Position numbers and translations under genes: made by a program. A stretch of 64,000 bases of DNA, from contig NZ_MDSK01000001.1 of assembly GCF_002940205.1 (NCBI RefSeq), positions 248,001 through 312,000 of the forward strand. Reading direction: 5' to 3'. The notes beneath the pieces are model-generated. The model was given only the letters and a program-made list of their open reading frames with translations. It ran no database searches and was not told the DNA's origin. The stretch is from Xanthomonas arboricola pv. guizotiae (lineage in GTDB: Bacteria; Pseudomonadota; Gammaproteobacteria; Xanthomonadales; Xanthomonadaceae). Positions 22,437 to 33,792 of this stretch are shown here, one piece after another (position 1 is the stretch's first letter; every line of letters starts with the position of its first letter).

Positions 22437-22835
22437 ATGTTGCATCACCTTTCGCTGGGCGTTCGCACAATCGAGACGTCGGCCGCCTTCTACGACGCCG
22501 TGCTTGGCGCACTCGGCTATGTGCGGGTGTGGTCCAACCTGGAACCGGGCACGCTCGACCAGGCGGTCGGTTACGGCCGGCCCGGCGGCGAGGACAGCCT
22601 GGCGTTGAGACAACGTCAGGCTGCGAAGCGCGCGCCGGGGGCCAGCTTCCATCTGGCGTTCGCCGCCAGCGATGCGGCGGCAGTAGACGCCTTCCATCTG
22701 GCCGCGCTGCAGCACGGCGGCAGCTGCAACGGCGCCCCCGGTCTGCGGCCGGATTACGGCGACGATTACTACGCGGCGTTTGTCATCGATCCCGACGGGC
22801 ACTACCTCGAAGCGGTGGTCGTCACGCCGGTCTGA
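22437..22835 (+). CDS. VOC-family (glyoxalase/bleomycin-resistance fold) protein
   Basis: 132 residues forming one VOC module pair: MLHHLSLGVRTIETSAAFYD at the start and FVIDPDGHYLEAVV at the end carry the usual metal ligands (His near the start, Glu near the end). Substrate unknown; such small proteins act as lyases, dioxygenases or thiol transferases. Single gene convergent with the quinone reductase. Confidence 0.85.
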   Translation: MLHHLSLGVRTIETSAAFYDAVLGALGYVRVWSNLEPGTLDQAVGYGRPGGEDSLALRQRQAAKRAPGASFHLAFAASDAAAVDAFHLAALQHGGSCNGAPGLRPDYGDDYYAAFVIDPDGHYLEAVVVTPV

Positions 22836-23095
22836 GCGCTGCCGCTTGCCTGCCGTTGCGCGGCTGCATCTATGCGCGGCGTGAACACGGGACCGATCTG
22901 CAGAATGCGCCGCGGCGCCATCGCCGTACCGGCGCTGACCACTGGCAACTGGTTGGAGGCCGGCAGATCCCAGGTCGCCGCGTACGCGATGCCTGCACTG
23001 CACGCCGTCATGCTGGACGCCAGCAATGCCACACCCAGAGAGTTCCGCGTCGCGACCTGCCTGACCGTGTTCGCAGGACAGGCGGGTGGCCGCAT
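22802..23095 (-). CDS. possible small secreted protein (weak)
   Basis: A 97-codon frame begins just after the quinone-reductase stop, MRPPACPANTVRQVATR, and has a hydrophobic stretch ending in SSMTAC or AYAA that could be a signal sequence. It overlaps the 3' end of the VOC gene on the other strand, has no good ribosome site and no known homologue. It may simply be noncoding spacer. Confidence 0.25.
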   Translation of the reverse strand: MRPPACPANTVRQVATRNSLGVALLASSMTACSAGIAYAATWDLPASNQLPVVSAGTAMAPRRILQIGPVFTPRIDAAAQRQASGSAQTGVTTTASR

Positions 23096-23099
23096 GCAC

Positions 23100-24077
23100 T
23101 TACATCTCCAGCACGACCTTGCCCAGGTGGCTGCCCTGCTCCAGATAGCGGTGCGCTGCAGCGGCTTCGCCGAGCGGGAAGCGCTTGTCGAGCAGCACGC
23201 GCAGCTTGCCCTGCGCGATCCACGGCCACACCACGCGCTCCACTTCCGCGGCCAGGCGCGCCTTTTCGTCGGCACTGCGCGGGCGCAGCGTCGAGCCGGT
23301 GAGGATGGCCTGCTTGCGCATCAGCAGCGGGATCGGCACCTCGATGGTCGAGCCGGCCTGCGAGGCGATGTAGACGATGCGCCCGCGCGGGTTGAGCGCC
23401 TCCAGGGTGTCGGCGAACACCGCAGCGCCCACCATGTCCAGCGACACATCCACCCCGCCGTGCGCCTTGGCCACGTCGACGAACGATTCGGTGGTGGAAT
23501 CGATCGCCACATCGGCGCCCAGTTCGCGCGCCTGCGCCGCCTTGGCCGCCGAACGCGCAGTCGCCAGCACATGCGCACCGGCGGCCTTGGCCATCTGGAT
23601 CGCAGTCACGCCGATCCCGGACGTGGCGCCGTGCAGCAGCAGCCATTCCCCGGCCGCCAGCCGGCCATGCTCGAACAGGTTGGTATACGCGGTAAAGATG
23701 GTTTCCGGCAGCGCGGCGGCATGCGCCAGATCCATGCCCGGCGGAATCGGCAGCACATGCCGCGCGTCGACCGCTGCGTACTGTGCGTAACCGCCACCGC
23801 CCAGCAGCGCACACACCCGATCGCCGACCTTCCAGCGACTGGCCGGCTCCACGATCTCGCCGGCGATTTCCAGCCCAAGCGTCTGCGGCGCGCCGGGCGG
23901 GGGCGGGTAGTGGCCGGCACGCTGCAGCAGATCGGGACGATTGATCCCGGCCGCATGCACGCGGATCAGCACCTGCCCCGGCGCGGGCCGCGGGCGCGGC
24001 TGCTCGCTGGCGTACAGCGCATCCGCATCGCCCTTGCCATCGCGGATGGCGATGGCAGTCATCGTGGTATCGCTCAT
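23100..24077 (-). CDS. NAD(P)H quinone oxidoreductase, MDR family (PIG3-like)
   Basis: 325 residues of the medium-chain dehydrogenase superfamily without structural zinc Cys residues. Characteristic parts are AAGINRPDLLQRAGHYPPP, GLEIAGEIVE, and the cofactor motif HGATSGIGVTAIQMAKA. The N-terminal pattern matches the PIG3/TP53I3 type of quinone reductase, which uses NADPH. The ATG (MSDTTMTAIAI) is chosen for GGAG eight bases upstream. Stand-alone gene. Confidence 0.88.
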   Translation of the reverse strand: MSDTTMTAIAIRDGKGDADALYASEQPRPRPAPGQVLIRVHAAGINRPDLLQRAGHYPPPPGAPQTLGLEIAGEIVEPASRWKVGDRVCALLGGGGYAQYAAVDARHVLPIPPGMDLAHAAALPETIFTAYTNLFEHGRLAAGEWLLLHGATSGIGVTAIQMAKAAGAHVLATARSAAKAAQARELGADVAIDSTTESFVDVAKAHGGVDVSLDMVGAAVFADTLEALNPRGRIVYIASQAGSTIEVPIPLLMRKQAILTGSTLRPRSADEKARLAAEVERVVWPWIAQGKLRVLLDKRFPLGEAAAAHRYLEQGSHLGKVVLEM

Positions 24078-24544
24078 GCGCAGCACTCCGTAGAAAGTGC
24101 GCCCAGTGTAGAGCTGCCTGCGTCAACGCCCGGCGCAAGCCCGGTCGCGACATGTCAGGCAAGCGCGGCGCGATCACTGTCTCCACCAACTCACGGCAGG
24201 CAATGACACGATGGCCGGCATCACGCGTTGAACCAGTGCGGCGACAAAGACGATACGCCTGCCCGCTGCGAGGCTTCGCTCGCCGCCGCGCGGCAAGCGC
24301 CAGATCACCGACGCTGCGCACCAACGCAACCCAGATGCGGCCCAGCGATTCGGCGATGACATCCATCTCCTGTGCTTGCATGTCGCGCTCCCATCCAGTG
24401 GCGCCGGGGGGGGGACCGGGAACTGACCACCTGCGCCGCACACCGAGACGGGCGCCTCCGGGCGGCCTCAACCATGCGCCGGGTGGACCCGCAAGCGCGC
24501 TTGGCAAGGCAGCCGGACGCAGCACATCCCCCACCAAATATGCA
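24078..24544. other. spacer before metF, no confident gene
   Basis: About 470 bases. A minus-strand frame from Met at ~24369 (MDVIAESLGRIWVALVRSV...) looks protein-like for ~30 residues but then drifts in composition and runs into the quinone reductase; it may be a gene remnant. A run of nine G occurs near 24406. Confidence 0.4.
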
Positions 24545-24568
24545 TTCATCGCGATGAAGCGATATTAT
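24545..24568 (+). promoter_or_regulatory. metF promoter region with 14-bp palindrome
   Basis: A perfect palindrome TTCATCGCGATGAA (24545-24558) lies directly before a -10-like TATTAT (24563-24568), and the metF start is 28 bases further on. A symmetric site at this position is a plausible repressor operator. A regulator of the ArsR-type SahR class, which controls methionine-cycle genes in many Proteobacteria, is one candidate; this is inference. Confidence 0.45.
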
Positions 24569-24596
24569 GCCGGCACGATCCGCCGGACCCGCCGCG

Positions 24597-25424
24597 ATGA
24601 CGCCTCTCAGTTTCGAGTTCTATCCGCCCAAGACCGACGACCAGCGCGCCCAATTGGACCGTACGGCGGCCAGGTTGAAGGGCTACGCGCCGGAGTACGT
24701 GTCGTGCACCTTCGGTGCCGGCGGCTCCACGCTCAGCTATACCTCCGAGACGGTGCGTCACCTCAAGCAGAAGCACGGTTTCGAAGCCGCCCCGCACCTG
24801 TCCTGCGTCGGCGGCAGCCGCCAGGAGATCCGCGAACTGCTCAAGCTGTATCGCGCGATCGGCTGTACCCGCATCGTCGCGCTGCGCGGCGACCTGCCCT
24901 CGGGCATGGGCCATCCCGGCGACCTGCGTTACGCCTCGGACCTGATCGCCTTCATCCGCGCCGAGCACGGCGATGCGTTCCGGATCGAAGTCGGCGCCTA
25001 TCCGGAAACCCATCCGCAGGCGACCGACGCGCTGAGCGATCTGCGTTACTTCAAGGCCAAGGTGGATGCCGGCGCCGATGCCGCAATCACCCAGTATTTC
25101 TACAACGCCGACGCGTACTTTCATTTCCGCGATGCCGTGCAGCGCATGGGCGTGGAGATCCCGATCATCCCCGGCATCATGCCGATCTCCAATTTCTCGC
25201 AGCTGCGGCGCTTTTCCGAGCAGTGCGGTGCGGAAATTCCGCGCTGGATCAGCAAGAAGATGCAGTCCTACGGCGACGATGCCGATGCGGTGCGCGCCTT
25301 CGGTGCGGAAGTGGTGGCCACCGTGTGCGAGCGCCTGATCGCCGGTGGCGCGCCTGCCCTGCACTTCTACACGCTCAACCTGGCCAAGCCGACCACGCAG
25401 GTGCTGCAGCTGCTCGGCCGCTGA
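24597..25424 (+). CDS. metF: 5,10-methylenetetrahydrofolate reductase
   Basis: Reduces methylene-THF to methyl-THF with FAD, supplying the methyl group for methionine synthesis. 275 residues. Family landmarks are SFEFYPPKTDDQ (catalytic Glu), VTFG-like SCTFGAGGS, HLSCVGGSRQEI, ALRGDLP, and IPGIMPISNF. The start MTPLSFEF is used because it matches the family N terminus; the longer frame adds ten unrelated residues. With metK and ahcY nearby this makes a loose methionine-cycle neighbourhood. Confidence 0.97.
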   Translation: MTPLSFEFYPPKTDDQRAQLDRTAARLKGYAPEYVSCTFGAGGSTLSYTSETVRHLKQKHGFEAAPHLSCVGGSRQEIRELLKLYRAIGCTRIVALRGDLPSGMGHPGDLRYASDLIAFIRAEHGDAFRIEVGAYPETHPQATDALSDLRYFKAKVDAGADAAITQYFYNADAYFHFRDAVQRMGVEIPIIPGIMPISNFSQLRRFSEQCGAEIPRWISKKMQSYGDDADAVRAFGAEVVATVCERLIAGGAPALHFYTLNLAKPTTQVLQLLGR

Positions 25425-25572
25425 GCCAGCCGATCCAAGCCATGCCCGCGGCGAGCGTATCTGTGCGGGTACATCATCGGCAGGCGCGCGCGTGATGCGC
25501 AAACGCCGTGCACGCTGCCCCGGTTCCGGCGCGTTGCCCGCCGGCTCACGCACGCCCCGTTACGCTGCGCCG

Positions 25573-26172
25573 ATGCCTCGCCTGCTGCTGCCGTTACTGC
25601 TGCTGTTCTGCCTGTGCCCGGCCACGCGGGTGCAGGCGCAGGAGATCCGTCGCTGCGTGACAGCGGACGGGCAGACCATGTTCACCGACCGCCGCTGCGA
25701 AGATGTCGGCGCGGCAAGCCGCGCGCCGCCTGCCATCCGCCCGCAGGGCAATACCGGCCTGTATCGCTACGGCTGCCCACGCCGGCTGAGCGAACTGGTG
25801 TCGTTGCTGCAACTGGCGGTGGACAGCCGCGACGTCAATCGGCTCTCCAGCCTCTACCTGTGGAGCGGCCAGTCCGACGCCGCTGCCAACCAGGTGCTGA
25901 GCCGGCTGGAAGCGATCGTGCAACGCCCGTTGCTGGACATCGTGCCGATGTACCCGCAACGCGATCCGCCGACCTGGGAAGCCGATGCCGGCACGCCAGC
26001 GACAGCGGCTGCATCATTGGACGGCAGCACCATCGACACCCCGCTCCCGGCACCGCCAAGCCGCCCCCGCCCCTGGGGCCTGCGCCTGGAACAGAACCTC
26101 GCCAGCGGCACGCCCGCACCCAGCGTGTTGCGGCTGCGCCGGCAGTACAACTGCTTCTGGGTGACGTTTTAG
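25573..26172 (+). CDS. exported DUF4124-domain protein
   Basis: 199 residues. A signal peptide (MPRLLLPLLLLFCLCP...VQAQ) is followed by a short DUF4124-like domain: EIRRCVTADGQTMFTDRRC, the pattern of Cys-containing periplasmic proteins of unknown function. The remainder is a helical region, then a Pro-rich linker (PLPAPPSRPRPWG) and a C-terminal LRRQYNCFWVTF. The function is unknown. It follows metF by ~150 bases. Confidence 0.75.
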   Translation: MPRLLLPLLLLFCLCPATRVQAQEIRRCVTADGQTMFTDRRCEDVGAASRAPPAIRPQGNTGLYRYGCPRRLSELVSLLQLAVDSRDVNRLSSLYLWSGQSDAAANQVLSRLEAIVQRPLLDIVPMYPQRDPPTWEADAGTPATAAASLDGSTIDTPLPAPPSRPRPWGLRLEQNLASGTPAPSVLRLRRQYNCFWVTF

Positions 26173-26269
26173 CGCAGCAGCCGCGGTGACGCTGGCCGCC
26201 GCGACCTGGTCGAACAAGGGCCACCGCAAGGCTGCCGCCCCCCAGCAGACCGCACGGTCCTGATGACGG

Positions 26270-27217
26270 TCACTGCGGCCACAACGCGCGAATCGCGGCG
26301 ATGCCTTGCGCGCCATGCGAACGCGCGTCGCGCAGGTCGTCGACCTGCATGCCACCGAGTGCGTAGATCGGCAAGGAGACCTGCTCGCGCAAGCGTTCGA
26401 ACCCATCCCATCCCAAGGGTGTCGCACCCGGATGCGACGCGGTCGCCTGCACCGGGCCCAGCACCGCAAAATCGCAGCCAAGACGCTGTGCGTGGCGCAG
26501 CTCTTCCAACCCGTGACACGAGGCGGCGACCGGCTGCCCGGCCGGCAACGGGCGCTGCTGCAGGCTGGCCAGTTGCTCCGCGCCCAGATGCACGCCGATG
26601 CCGAGTTCGCTGGCCAGTGCGATGTCGCGGTTGAGCAGCAGTTGCGCGCGCGCGCGGCCGCGCAGGCGCATCACCTGCTGCAGCAAGGCCTGCCAGCGCG
26701 CCGGTTCGGCCTGCCGCGCACGCAACTGGATGCGCGTGATGCCGTCCTGCAGCGCACGCTCCAGGCCTTCCAGCCACCGCACGTCATCGGCCGGCTCGGG
26801 CGTGATCAGATAGCGGTCGGGCTGGCGCAGCACACCGACCACCGGCACATCGGCCGGCGGCATCGAATAACGGGTCAGCTTGTCCGCGGCCACCCAGGTC
26901 ATCGCTTGGCCTTCGCGGCCGCGCGGGCTGCCTTTCCATGCAGTGATGTGGCGCACTTCCAGGCGCAGCCGCTTGTCCGGGTACAACTGCGGCACGTCCA
27001 TCAGCCACTCGCCGACCTGCGCCTCGATACCGAGCTCTTCGTTGAGTTCGCGCACCAGTGCCTGTTCGGAGGTCTCGCCAGGCTCGCGCTTGCCGCCCGG
27101 AAACTCCCACAGGCCGGGCATGTCGCGGGTTTCGGTACGGCGGGTCAGCAGGATGCGGCCGCGGGCGTCGGTGATCACGCCGGCAACGACGTGGATGGAT
27201 CTCAGAGAATCGGGCAT
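26270..27217 (-). CDS. mutT: Nudix hydrolase fused to ThiE-like domain (MutT)
   Basis: 315 residues in two domains. Residues ~8-135 are a MutT Nudix hydrolase with the full box GGKREPGETSEQALVRELNE followed by ELGI; it is expected to clear 8-oxo-dGTP from the nucleotide pool. Residues ~150-315 resemble thiamine-phosphate synthase (RIQLRARQ, LLNRDIALASELGIGVHLG, PIYALGGM), whose role in this fusion is unclear. The fusion is common in gammaproteobacterial relatives, and position next to secA matches the secA-mutT order of E. coli. Confidence 0.93.
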   Translation of the reverse strand: MPDSLRSIHVVAGVITDARGRILLTRRTETRDMPGLWEFPGGKREPGETSEQALVRELNEELGIEAQVGEWLMDVPQLYPDKRLRLEVRHITAWKGSPRGREGQAMTWVAADKLTRYSMPPADVPVVGVLRQPDRYLITPEPADDVRWLEGLERALQDGITRIQLRARQAEPARWQALLQQVMRLRGRARAQLLLNRDIALASELGIGVHLGAEQLASLQQRPLPAGQPVAASCHGLEELRHAQRLGCDFAVLGPVQATASHPGATPLGWDGFERLREQVSLPIYALGGMQVDDLRDARSHGAQGIAAIRALWPQ

Positions 27218-27265
27218 GCCACAAGAGTGCCGCGAGTGAGCCGTTCAGTGCAATCGCCTGAAGGC

Positions 27266-27351
27266 GGGGAATGGAGATTCGGGAATCGGGAATCGGTTGA
27301 AGCACGCACCATGCCCGCCTTTGCAATTCCCGATTCCCGATTCCCGATTCA
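27266..27351. repeat. inverted GGGAATC heptamer arrays, locus 1
   Basis: Left array of GGGAAT heptamers (27266-27295) and right array of its complement ATTCCCG (27326-27351) enclose a 30-base loop with CGCCTTTGC before the right arm. It fills the junction between mutT and the broken VOC gene. Untranslated here. Confidence 0.85.
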
Positions 27352-27354
27352 CGT

Positions 27355-27725
27355 CTACAGTGGATGGCCGATGCGCCACAGCACGCCGCTGGGATCGTGC
27401 AAGGTGAAATCGCGTGCGCCCCATGGACGATCTTCCGGCGCGCTGCAGCTCACCGCGAACTGGTCGCCCAGGCCGGTGTCGTGCACGTGCTGCCACCAGC
27501 TGTCGGCATCGTCCACCCATAGGTGCAGCATCAGGTTTTCGGCCAGCTCGCGCAGATAGAAGTCCTGCAGCAGGAACGCGCACTGCGCGCCATGCCGAAA
27601 AAGCAGGTCACATTGCCGACCTCGTCTTCCTGCACGAATCCGAGCGCGCGATAGAACCGCTGCGACACCGCGTAGTCGCGCGCAGGCACGAACACCTTCA
27701 ATTGCTGGCTGGACAGCAGCGCCAT
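27355..27725 (-). pseudogene. VOC-family gene with a single-base frameshift
   Basis: The N-terminal half reads MALLSSQQLKVFVPARDYA ... GNVTCFF in one frame; the C-terminal half HGAQCAFLLQDFYLRELAEN to WRIGHPL continues in another. The break falls in a five-base T run of the coding strand (A run at 27598-27602). One extra T would restore a continuous ~123-residue glyoxalase-fold protein. Either a genuine inactivating slip (or phase-variable run) or a sequencing error. Family substrate unknown. Confidence 0.8.
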
Positions 27726-28159
27726 GACCGCACTCCACGCAGGATGTGGATCGAGCATACGCCCCGCAGTGGCACCGGCGCAGACGCCTGCATGCGGCAG
27801 GCGCCGTTGGCGCCACAAGAGATGGACAACGCGTGGCTGGCCTGCCCTGCCGAGGCCCATCGCAAGACAGCTCGCCGGACGCTTCCAGCGTCTATGCCGT
27901 TGGTATCCCGTCGTTACCTGGCAACGATGCAAGCCATGACTTCGCAGCGAGTTGGCCAAAGGCGGCGAAACCTGAGCGTGGCCTCGCACCCGGTCTGCGA
28001 TCTCCCCTTTCCTGCTTCAAGACTCCCTCAGGATTCCATCCGTAAGCAGAGCCCCCTTGGTAAGGGGGCGCGCCAACGGCGCGGGGATCGGAAGCAAGGA
28101 CCGTGCACCAGGCGTCCGCTACGCGGATGCCTGGTGTGCAGCCCGCCAGGCGGGCTGCA
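27726..28159. repeat. spacer with stacked palindromes downstream of secA
   Basis: No gene is supported. It holds a diverged copy of the GCCCCCTTG...GGGGGCGCG element (about 28048-28087) also found near 52.25 kb, an imperfect hairpin CACCAGGCGTCCGC/GCGGATGCCTGGTG (about 28106-28136), and a near-perfect palindrome GTGCAGCCCGCC-A-GGCGGGCTGCAC (28136-28160). Together with the hairpin at the secA stop they make three stems in a row. Confidence 0.6.
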
Positions 28160-28176
28160 CCACGGTCAACTCAGCA

Positions 28177-30915
<2,739 letters not shown>

Positions 30916-30984
30916 TGAAGAAACCGGTTGAAAAGGAACGGTTTGACCGACGCCGGTCCCCACGACCCGGCCGCCGTAAACGAA

Positions 30985-31005
30985 ACAGGGCGCACTGCGC
31001 CCTGT
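30985..31005 (-). terminator. terminator between the M23 peptidase and secA
   Basis: Palindrome ACAGGGCGCA-G-TGCGCCCTGT followed on the minus strand by TTTCGTTT. It lies ~70 bases past the peptidase stop and ~70 before the secA start. Confidence 0.7.
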
Positions 31006-31071
31006 CGATGGCAACACCCTATTGTAGCTTGGGGCGGGCCTTCACGAATCAAGCGCGGCCCCGCGCCGTCG

Positions 31072-32016
31072 TCAACCGCGCCCGCGGCGGCCCACCGGCG
31101 TGTTGGTATCGCCCAGGAACTTGCGCGGATTGACCACCCGCCCGTCCGCCCACACCTCGAAATGCACGTGGGCGCCGGTGGAGCGGCCGCTGGATCCGGC
31201 CCGGGCCACCTGCTGGCCGGCGCGGACCAGATCGCCTACCTTCACCACCAGCCGCGAGTTGTGCGCGTAGCGGGTCACATAGCCGTTGCCGTGATCCACT
31301 TCCACCACGTTGCCGTAGCCGCCGCGCACGCCGGCATAGCTGACCACGCCGTCGGCGACCGACATCACCGGGTCGCCCACGTTGGCGTGGAAGTCCACGC
31401 CCTTGTGGAAGGCCGAACCACCGTCGAACGGATCGGCGCGGCCGCCGAAGCCGGAGGTGATGTAGGTGTTGCGGATCGGCATCCGCGAGGGCACCGAATT
31501 CTGTTCGAGCTGATGATCGAACATCAGCGCGGCCAGCACGTTCAGTTGCTGGCCGGAGGCGGAGAACTGCTGTTCGACCTGCCCCAGCGTCTGCTTGAGC
31601 GACTCGACCGGCATGTCGCTGACCGGCTCATCGCCGCCACCGACGCCGACCGGGGCGTCGAAGTCGAACTCGCCGTCCTTCAGCTTGCCCATTTCGGTCA
31701 GCCGCTCGCCCAAGGCATTGAGACGGGTGGCCTGCGCCTGCAGCTCGCCCATGCGCGCAGCCAGTGCGTTGACCTGCGCCTGCGAGGCGCGCTGCGCCTG
31801 GGCCAGCTCGGCCTGCTGCTGCGCGACCTTGGCCTGCAGCGCGGAATTGGTCACCATGCCGGTGGCGGTGCTTGCACCGATGCCGATCAACATGCCCAGC
31901 CCAAGCACCGCGCCGAGGACTACCATCGGTCGATCCGCGGCAAAGCCCTGGAACTGGCGGGCCAGCCGCTGCGCCCGGGTTTCGCGAGATTTGATTACGA
32001 CTTTCTTCAACGCCAT
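31072..32016 (-). CDS. M23-family peptidoglycan peptidase, membrane-anchored
   Basis: 314 residues. One N-terminal transmembrane segment (about 34-55, VVLGAVLGLGMLIGIG) is followed by a coiled-coil region rich in Ala and Gln (about 60-115) and a C-terminal LytM domain: FHKGVDFHANVGDPV (metal ligands) and HVHFEVWADGRVVNP. All zinc ligands (HxxxD, HxH) are present, so it should be an active endopeptidase or an EnvC-like activator. It replaces secM at the usual lpxC-secA interval. Its start codon is back to back with the divergent DciA-like gene. Confidence 0.9.
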   Translation of the reverse strand: MALKKVVIKSRETRAQRLARQFQGFAADRPMVVLGAVLGLGMLIGIGASTATGMVTNSALQAKVAQQQAELAQAQRASQAQVNALAARMGELQAQATRLNALGERLTEMGKLKDGEFDFDAPVGVGGGDEPVSDMPVESLKQTLGQVEQQFSASGQQLNVLAALMFDHQLEQNSVPSRMPIRNTYITSGFGGRADPFDGGSAFHKGVDFHANVGDPVMSVADGVVSYAGVRGGYGNVVEVDHGNGYVTRYAHNSRLVVKVGDLVRAGQQVARAGSSGRSTGAHVHFEVWADGRVVNPRKFLGDTNTPVGRRGRG

Positions 32017-32025
32017 ATGAGTGTC

Positions 32026-32463
32026 ATGTCCAAGCCCAAGTCCAACGCACGCAACCCTTCCGTTCCACAACCGGCCATCGAAGCCGCGCTGGGTGAAAAG
32101 GCTGGCGACCCCTTGCGCCGAGCGTTGTGGCTCGATGCGCTGGACCGGCAGTTGCGCCCCCTGTTACCGCCTCATCTGGTCACCCGTTGCCGGCTGGCCA
32201 ATGTCAGAGACGAACAGCTCGTTTTTCTGGTTGATTCACCTGTCTGGCATGCCAAGTTGCGACTTGCCGAGACCCAATTACTGGATGCCGCCCGATCCAT
32301 CGGACTGAAGGCCACCGCAGTGACCATCAAGACCACCACCACCCCGCTGCATTCCCCAATGCAGCAGAATCGCGAGCGTCCGCGCCCCGTCTCGCAGGCC
32401 ACGCACAGAGGTCTGCGCGATGCGCTGGCCTCCCTGCAGGACGTTCCACCCACCAAACGGTGA
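32026..32463 (+). CDS. DciA-like (DUF721) protein
   Basis: 145 residues. The N-terminal ~95 residues carry the DUF721 domain (GDPLRRALWLDALDRQLRPLLP, then LVFLVDSPVWHAKLRLAE), which in DciA proteins recruits or loads the replicative helicase DnaB in bacteria lacking DnaC. The C-terminal ~40 residues look disordered. Two ATG codons (32017 and 32026) are possible; neither has a clear ribosome site. It diverges from the M23 peptidase with no intergenic space, so promoters must overlap the neighbouring coding sequence. Confidence 0.85.
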   Translation: MSKPKSNARNPSVPQPAIEAALGEKAGDPLRRALWLDALDRQLRPLLPPHLVTRCRLANVRDEQLVFLVDSPVWHAKLRLAETQLLDAARSIGLKATAVTIKTTTTPLHSPMQQNRERPRPVSQATHRGLRDALASLQDVPPTKR

Positions 32464-32649
32464 GCACCGCGCCGCTGCTGCGAAGCGGCCGCCGCAGCGT
32501 GAAAGAATTGCGAAGACCGCGCACGACCCGACGCATCCTAGCGGGCCTCAGCCACGCAGGAGTTAGAGAAGTCTTAAATAAAAGTTAAGAACAGGCCGGT
32601 AATTCGACACAGTTCACACTTCGAACGCCAACTGCGGCATTCCCCGACA

Positions 32650-33561
32650 TCAGGCGTAGACGGGGCTGGCGTAGGTGACCGGCGGTTGCATGGTGCCGTC
32701 GGGGAAGCTGACCCATTCCCAGGCGGCCTGATCCGCCAGCAGCGCACGCACCAGCTTGTTGTTGAGCGCGTGGCCGGACTTGAAGCCTTCGTAGGCGCCC
32801 AGAATGGCGCCGCCGGCCAGGTACAGGTCGCCGATGGCGTCCAGGATCTTGTGCCGCACGAATTCGTTGGTATAGCGCAGGCCGTCCTCGTTGAGCACGC
32901 GGAACTCGTCCAGCACGATGGCGTTGTCCATCGACCCGCCCAGGCCCAGATTGCGCTCGCGCATGTATTCAAGGTCGCGCATGAAACCGAAGGTGCGGGC
33001 GCGCGAGATTTCCTTGACGTAGGCCGAGGTGGAGAACTCGATTTCCTGGCGCGACTGCTTGGCCGGGATCATCGGGTGATTGAATTCGATGGTGAAGCCG
33101 AGCTTGTAGCCCTCGTACGGCTCGAAGCGCGCGATCTTGTCGCCCTCGCGCACTTCCACCGTCTGCTTGATGCGGATGAAGCGCTTGGCCTTGTTCTGCT
33201 CGACGATGCCTGCCGACTGCAGCAGGAACACGAACGGGCCGGACGAACCGTCCATGATCGGCAGCTCGGCCGAGGACAGTTCGACGATGACATTGTCCAC
33301 ACCCAGGCCGGCCAGTGCCGACATCAGGTGCTCGACGGTCTGGATCTTGGCGCCATTGCAGGTCAGGCCGGTACACAGCGTGGTCTCGGTGACCAGTTCG
33401 GCATCGGCGGGGACTTCGACGATCGGCTCCAGGTCCACACGCCGGAACACCACGCCATGATCGACCGGAGCCGGCCGTAGCGTCATGTACACCTTGTCGC
33501 CGCTGTGCAGGCCGACGCCGGTGGCGCGAATGGTGTTCTTGAGAGTGCGTTGCTGTGTCAT
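32650..33561 (-). CDS. lpxC: UDP-3-O-acyl-N-acetylglucosamine deacetylase
   Basis: Zinc enzyme for the committed step of lipid A synthesis. 303 residues. Conserved parts: [11 protein letters not shown] at the N terminus, [11 protein letters not shown] (zinc His), [14 protein letters not shown] (second zinc site), and [13 protein letters not shown] with the catalytic His. The start [11 protein letters not shown] follows the family; seven extra residues upstream are not supported. Last gene of the division cluster, separated from ftsZ by a terminator, so it probably has its own promoter. Confidence 0.98.
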   Translation of the reverse strand: MTQQRTLKNTIRATGVGLHSGDKVYMTLRPAPVDHGVVFRRVDLEPIVEVPADAELVTETTLCTGLTCNGAKIQTVEHLMSALAGLGVDNVIVELSSAELPIMDGSSGPFVFLLQSAGIVEQNKAKRFIRIKQTVEVREGDKIARFEPYEGYKLGFTIEFNHPMIPAKQSRQEIEFSTSAYVKEISRARTFGFMRDLEYMRERNLGLGGSMDNAIVLDEFRVLNEDGLRYTNEFVRHKILDAIGDLYLAGGAILGAYEGFKSGHALNNKLVRALLADQAAWEWVSFPDGTMQPPVTYASPVYA

Positions 33562-33682
33562 ATACGAAGTCTGGCTGAACAATGCAGACAGACGCTGAAC
33601 CGGCTGTCTAATCCGTAGAGATTATCTGAATTTTAACAAACCGCGCGTGACGGGAACTGTAATTCCCGGGTCACGCCACTGC

Positions 33683-33713
33683 AAAAGCTGCCGGATCGCG
33701 GCCGATCCGGCAG
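33683..33713 (-). terminator. intrinsic terminator of ftsZ
   Basis: Stem CTGCCGGATCG/CGATCCGGCAG with a four-base loop followed on the minus strand by CTTTTGC. It ends the ftsZ transcript about 80 bases after the stop codon. Confidence 0.85.
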
Positions 33714-33792
33714 AAAGGACATGGCACTGCACCCCGGAACGAACCCCGGGGCGGGACGGACCGCGCCGCCGTAGCGACGCAGCCGACGCTCC

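Noticed and set aside
24174..24443. Minus-strand frames before metF that look protein-like for ~30 residues
   Set aside because: Composition drifts, there is no usable start signal, and they run into the quinone reductase. At most a remnant.
26463..26777. Possible CRISPR or tRNA features
   Set aside because: No spaced identical repeats of CRISPR type and no cloverleaf sequence were seen anywhere in the window.
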